From positions 186,001 through 250,000 of the forward strand of contig JBPOEZ010000004.1 in NCBI GenBank assembly GCA_051252005.1: a stretch of DNA of 64,000 bases, written 5' to 3'. Origin of the DNA: JACOMS01 sp051252005. GTDB lineage: Bacteria > Pseudomonadota > Alphaproteobacteria > Caulobacterales > Maricaulaceae. This document shows, piece after piece, positions 60,881-64,000 of the stretch (position 1 is its first letter; every line of letters starts with the position of its first letter). The position numbers and the translations under genes were made by a program. A model generated the notes under the pieces. The model was given only the letters and a program-made list of their open reading frames with translations, did no database searches and had not been told where the DNA came from.

Positions 60881-61252
60881 CTATGCGCTCGCCGCTAAAT
60901 ATCCGGTGATTGCGGCAATGCTTAAAAATACGATCCAAGACTTGTGGCGGCCTTTGCCGACAATGATGGGGATGAGGCCTGTGGTGCCAAACAAGATGGC
61001 ACACATCCAAAGGAAGCCCGTTAAGGCGCCCCCTGGAACAAAATGAATGTAGATCATAAGTCCGGCGATGGCCCACCACGCAAGGCTGGTAATATGCCAA
61101 GCAAAGCGCAGGGTTTGTTTAGCAAAGGTTTGGCTGCCCTTTGGGACAGGCAGCCTCTCTTGGGCAATGATTGGCCCAATGAGCCATTTCTCTCCGAGAT
61201 AAGAATGAGCAAGGCCTATGAAAATTGTGAGGGCGGCGGCTAATAAGAGCAT
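60881..61252 (-). CDS. Small four-helix membrane protein
   Basis: A 123-residue protein with four hydrophobic helices (LLLAAALTIFIGLAHSYLG, HITSLAWWAIAGLMIYIHF, LTGFLWMCAILFGTTGLIPIIV, IVFLSIAAITGYLAAS). The His in GLAHSYLGE and the AWHITSLAWWA stretch are notable. I do not recognise the family. It lies between the first DUF4166 gene (3 bases) and the epimerase (20 bases), so it is part of the operon. Confidence 0.72.
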   Translation of the reverse strand: MLLLAAALTIFIGLAHSYLGEKWLIGPIIAQERLPVPKGSQTFAKQTLRFAWHITSLAWWAIAGLMIYIHFVPGGALTGFLWMCAILFGTTGLIPIIVGKGRHKSWIVFLSIAAITGYLAASA

Positions 61253-61255
61253 GGG

Positions 61256-61945
61256 TTAAGACCTTTCATCGCAAAACATCGCGGATTGATAAATAAGACA
61301 GCCAAGATATTTGTGCTCAACCTTTAAGAAAAACTCGAACCATCCGTCGCCGTGATCCGCGTGGCCAACTGTCAATTCACCGGGGCAGAGCCATTTTGGC
61401 AAAGGGATGCGGCGGCCAAACAGGCGCAATATGTAACGGTCGCTCTTAAAAAGAAGCGCGTCATCATCAATCTCGAGCCTCAAAGTCATGCTGATGCCAA
61501 ACCCGACATATTCTTCAAGGCCGGTCGGGCCAGAAAACTGTTTGGAACTATGGATGATTTGCGGGAAGCCTTTTTCAGTGGCGTATTGCCGTGTCCAAAA
61601 CTGGCCATTGCTGCATTGGTCTTCGGTTACGGTGACAATCGCGGCCTGTTCATCTTTGACACACGGCAAGGGAAGGGGCGCGCCAAACGGTCTTAAGAGG
61701 TGGGACAGTAGCCATCCGGCAGGGCTGTGCAATGTTGAGACAGCATAGCCGCGGTAAACGGTGCTTTGTCCATGTAGAAGGCGTTTGGAAAATCGCTCTC
61801 TGACGGCTGTGGGAAGGCTTTGCCAGTTCTCGCGTCCTAAAAGGCGGCGAAACCGAGTGTCGCCCAAACTGTTTACATTATATGCCGTCTCATTATCGGC
61901 GCAATTAACAGCGGCGTTTTCAAGGCAATAATGCGGAGCGGGCAT
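61256..61945 (-). CDS. DUF4166 family protein, first copy
   Basis: A 229-residue protein. Family features: DTRFRRLLGRENWQSLPTAVRERFSKRL, TVYRGYAVSTLHSPAGWLLSHLLRPFGAPLP, and FGRRIPLPKWLCPGELTVGHADHGDGWFEFFLKVEHKYLG, which is the DUF4166 signature. Residues 1-25 look unrelated and Cys-rich. Function unknown. It is separated by 20 bases from the GbsR-type regulator upstream. Confidence 0.82.
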   Translation of the reverse strand: MPAPHYCLENAAVNCADNETAYNVNSLGDTRFRRLLGRENWQSLPTAVRERFSKRLLHGQSTVYRGYAVSTLHSPAGWLLSHLLRPFGAPLPLPCVKDEQAAIVTVTEDQCSNGQFWTRQYATEKGFPQIIHSSKQFSGPTGLEEYVGFGISMTLRLEIDDDALLFKSDRYILRLFGRRIPLPKWLCPGELTVGHADHGDGWFEFFLKVEHKYLGCLIYQSAMFCDERS

Positions 61946-61965
61946 GATGTTACTCTTTCGCGGGG

Positions 61966-62562
61966 CTAACTTTGAGGTGGTTTATCTTTTTTACCGCCAA
62001 CGAAACTCAGGAGGCCGACAATTTTGTCGCCCATTTGAATGAGACGGTAGAGAGTTCCCGTCGGTATTGACTGCATTTGTGTGTACCAACGATCCATCGT
62101 GGCGGTAAATTCCTGCATGCGCTGTAATCTTGCGCGCTGCTCATCAGAGACTTGTGGGTCATTCTGTGCCGAATTGAGACAGAATGTGAGTGTTTCAAGG
62201 GCCGGATCGATCTCACGGGTCTTCCTTTCACCGGCGACTCGCTTGGCAATTTCCCAAACATCAGTTTCGGCGGCATAATAATCGCGGCGATCTCCGGCAA
62301 GCGGAACTCGCCTAATGGTCTTTATGACCAGCAGTTCTTTGAGAGAGTTAGACACGTTTGAACGCGCTACTCCCAAGATATTGCTGATATCTTCGGCGTT
62401 GAGAGGGCGCTCTATTATATAAAGTAAGGCATGTATCTGCGCTACAGTGCGGTTTACACCCCATGTGCCGCCCATATCGCCCCAGTGAAGAATAAAGCGC
62501 TGTACGGCCTCTGGGAGGTCTTCAAGAGGGGGTGTGTTTGAATTTCTTGTAATTTCTGTCAT
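61966..62562 (-). CDS. GbsR/MarR-type transcriptional regulator
   Basis: About 198 residues. The N-terminal helix (LEDLPEAVQRFILHWGDMGGTWGVNRTVAQIHALLYI) and winged helix (PLNAEDISNILGVARSNVSNSLKELLVIKTIRRVPLAGDRRDYYAAE) match the GbsR subfamily of MarR-like regulators. The C-terminal part is helical and long. The ATG at 62562 lies at the centre of a perfect inverted repeat. It is the first gene of the DUF4166-epimerase operon and most likely controls it. Confidence 0.88.
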   Translation of the reverse strand: MTEITRNSNTPPLEDLPEAVQRFILHWGDMGGTWGVNRTVAQIHALLYIIERPLNAEDISNILGVARSNVSNSLKELLVIKTIRRVPLAGDRRDYYAAETDVWEIAKRVAGERKTREIDPALETLTFCLNSAQNDPQVSDEQRARLQRMQEFTATMDRWYTQMQSIPTGTLYRLIQMGDKIVGLLSFVGGKKDKPPQS

Positions 62563-62571
62563 AACAGAAAT
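62552..62571. promoter_or_regulatory. Inverted-repeat operator on the start codon of the GbsR-type gene
   Basis: ATTTCTGT and ACAGAAAT are perfect 8-bp arms around CATA, which contains the start codon on the reverse strand. A promoter with TTGGCC, 17 bases, TATTGC (reverse strand) just upstream fits, placing the operator immediately after the transcription start. Confidence 0.7.
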
Positions 62572-62762
62572 GTCTGGCAATAGTGGAACTCATGCAAGAG
62601 GCCAATCTGACGCAGAGGTAGAAAGGACTAGGGGGACTATGAGATGGATCAGAGATATTACTCCCTGAAATAAAAATTACAAAAATTTTAAGTTCGTAAA
62701 ATTCTGGCCCGTTACTTGCAAAGACTGTCTCGTAGTAAACCAAAATCAAACAGGGGCGACTT

Positions 62763-63617
62763 ATGCGCATACTCTTACTAGGCACAGCAGCGATAGCACT
62801 TTCAGGGTGTTCATGGTTCGGTGGATCAAACTATTACGGGCCACAGGCTCATCAGGGACAAGGCTATTACGCCAACACTCCTGCTAACACAGGCGGTGCT
62901 TGTTGTGACAATCTCAGCAAATGGAATGTCGAAGGCGCAGTAGGCCAAGAATTTATGGTCGGTGGTGACTTCACTACTCCAGGCGATGTTACAGCTCTAC
63001 CAGGTGTAACTCTACCGGAAGTGTCTATGAAAGACGCTTATGATGCTGGTATGCGTTATGAACTAGGACTATCAAAAACATTGAACCCAAATCGTAAGTT
63101 CACACTTATGGGTTCATACTCGACAGCTGAAGGTAAAGACGTTGCTATCGCATCATCAACAGCCACTCCTGCTGACCAAATTCGCGGTAAAGCTAGCGAT
63201 TATACAACATACGGTATTGAAGCGGGATTGCGTCAGTATTTCACGCCAAGCCGTGCACCGCTTGTCAAAGCAATTCGTCCTTATGTTGAAGGTAAAGTCG
63301 GCGCTGTTCAGGTTGATGATATTAATTTGACTAACGCACGGACAGTTGGCGGAGCACCAGGCGTTGTTAACGGCGGTACAATTGCAATGTATGAAGGCGG
63401 CTGGGTTCCAACTGCTGCAGGCATGGTCGGTATCGAAGCGCCAATTTTTAAACGCGCAACACTTGGTCTTGAAACAGGCATCCGTTACCGCGGCGCGCTT
63501 GATGGTGACCAAACCGATCTTGGTACTGGCGGCGGACTAGCGGCCCTTAATGGACTTAACAATGGTAGCGAAAACTGGTCTGTACCAGTAACACTTCGTG
63601 GACGCTTCCGCTTCTAG
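62763..63617 (+). CDS. Outer-membrane beta-barrel lipoprotein-like protein
   Basis: A 284-residue exported protein. A type II signal peptide ends in LSGCSWFGG. A Tyr/Gln/Asn-rich linker with CCDNL follows. From about residue 60 there are alternating amphipathic strands (EGAVGQEFMVGGDF, YELGLSKTLNPNRKFTLMGSYSTA, YGIEAGLRQYFTPSRAP, PYVEGKVGAVQVDD), and the last strand ends in RGRFRF with a terminal Phe, the usual barrel-insertion signal. This fits an OmpA/OprF-like small barrel. Function unknown. A terminator follows. Confidence 0.8.
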   Translation: MRILLLGTAAIALSGCSWFGGSNYYGPQAHQGQGYYANTPANTGGACCDNLSKWNVEGAVGQEFMVGGDFTTPGDVTALPGVTLPEVSMKDAYDAGMRYELGLSKTLNPNRKFTLMGSYSTAEGKDVAIASSTATPADQIRGKASDYTTYGIEAGLRQYFTPSRAPLVKAIRPYVEGKVGAVQVDDINLTNARTVGGAPGVVNGGTIAMYEGGWVPTAAGMVGIEAPIFKRATLGLETGIRYRGALDGDQTDLGTGGGLAALNGLNNGSENWSVPVTLRGRFRF

Positions 63618-63665
63618 AGCGAAAGCTAAACTCTATCAGTCGGCTCTCGGGCTGACGCGATGATT

Positions 63666-63702
63666 AAGCCCGGCGCGGGGTATACGCAAGCCGGGCTTTT
63701 TC
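63666..63702 (+). terminator. Rho-independent terminator after the barrel lipoprotein gene
   Basis: AAGCCCGGC and GCCGGGCTT form a perfect 9-bp stem followed by five T residues, about 50 bases past the stop codon. Confidence 0.9.
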
Positions 63703-63866
63703 ATGCTTGGTATTTATGGGCTGATAAGACACAAAGTTTTATCTCGAAATTGATATTTAGGCTAAATTTCGCACGTTTATGGGCATGCAGACTTGTGATG
63801 TACAGGCAAGGGAGCCTCTGATAGGATATTGATGGCGAAAGACGTCGAAATCCCGCTTAACCCCCC

Positions 63867-64000
63867 TTGCGTTTTATTTGTGGCTGGCCTAAAGAGCCGC
63901 TTGAATTTTAAGAGATTCCCGTGTCGCCGCCGTTTGTGCGGCGATTTGCGTAAAGAGCGCATCGGGACAGGGGTAAGCCCCGATAGAAAAAGGACTGAAA
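63867..64000 (+). promoter_or_regulatory. Promoter and structured leader of a gene beyond the window
   Basis: TTGCGT, 17 bases and TAAAGA make a plausible promoter (63867-63895). The following ~100-base leader has a GCCGC-CGTTTGT-GCGGC hairpin and an ATCGGG/CCCGAT hairpin, and ends in AAAAAGGACTGAAA, a strong ribosome-binding site whose start codon would be just past base 64000. No gene was seen between 63703 and 63866. Confidence 0.5.

Noticed and set aside
60861..61100. N-terminal 80-residue extension of the epimerase frame
   Set aside because: It overlaps the small membrane protein gene on the same strand in another frame, is His/Arg-rich and has no ribosome-binding site. The start at 60860 is much better.

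Overview
The window is chromosomal DNA of roughly even GC from an alphaproteobacterium, most likely on the Caulobacterales/Maricaulales/Hyphomonadales side. The basis is a circularly permuted two-piece tmRNA, the gene order sufS-sufT-sufA, an N-acetylglutamate synthase of the Maricaulis/Xanthomonas fused type next to its matching ArgE, a COQ9-family protein, and a lipid locus that resembles the sphingolipid region of Caulobacter. No phage, transposase, CRISPR array, rRNA or tRNA was seen. An intergenic palindromic repeat (GTCATCCC...GGGATGAC) occurs in five copies.

Layout. 1-1505: end of a SUF iron-sulfur operon (sufS fragment, sufT, sufA). 1577-6040: YjbR-like protein, then a reverse-strand run maeB, MATE transporter, VOC protein. 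6295-8088: nitrogen assimilation pair glnB-glnA with a terminator, then about 450 bases with no gene I can identify. 8593-13295: O-antigen ligase-like protein, GST, wax ester synthase/DGAT and an alpha/beta hydrolase. 13530-19265: an uncharacterised protein, thyA, TM2 protein, M14 peptidase, and the arginine pair argE - NAGS. 19444-20109: a Cys-rich secreted Kazal-like protein, followed by ssrA (tmRNA). 20642-27251: alkB with an ArsR regulator, hemH, an M2 dipeptidase lipoprotein and aspS. 27443-31426: a CHASE2 membrane sensor, a small secreted protein and an M48 protease with repeats. 31590-36307: ABC exporter pair, COQ9, Lrp regulator and ald.

36335-48342 is the most interesting part. It holds two divergent operons. 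The reverse one is lptF-lptG-lipid kinase-Tam41-like cytidylyltransferase. The forward one is a DUF2141 periplasmic protein, a YghO/bCerS-like acyltransferase, an NTP transferase, a flippase, a CDP-alcohol phosphatidyltransferase, a HAD phosphatase and a second nucleotidyltransferase; a LpxO/AspH-like hydroxylase follows. Together these suggest synthesis, head-group decoration and outer-membrane export of an unusual (probably ceramide-type) lipid.

48345-64000: an XRE regulator with a degenerate S24-like tail, a small conserved protein, gph, the housekeeping run glmU-rpiA-gor-serS (serS carries an insertion), surE-pcm, mdh, a TerB/J-domain protein, and a five-gene reverse operon (GbsR-type regulator, two DUF4166 proteins, a small membrane protein, a TIGR01777 epimerase). 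The window ends with a beta-barrel lipoprotein and a promoter plus structured leader for a gene beyond the edge. Several regulators (ArsR, GbsR-like, XRE, Lrp) have a good inverted repeat at or just before their own start codon, which suggests autoregulation.
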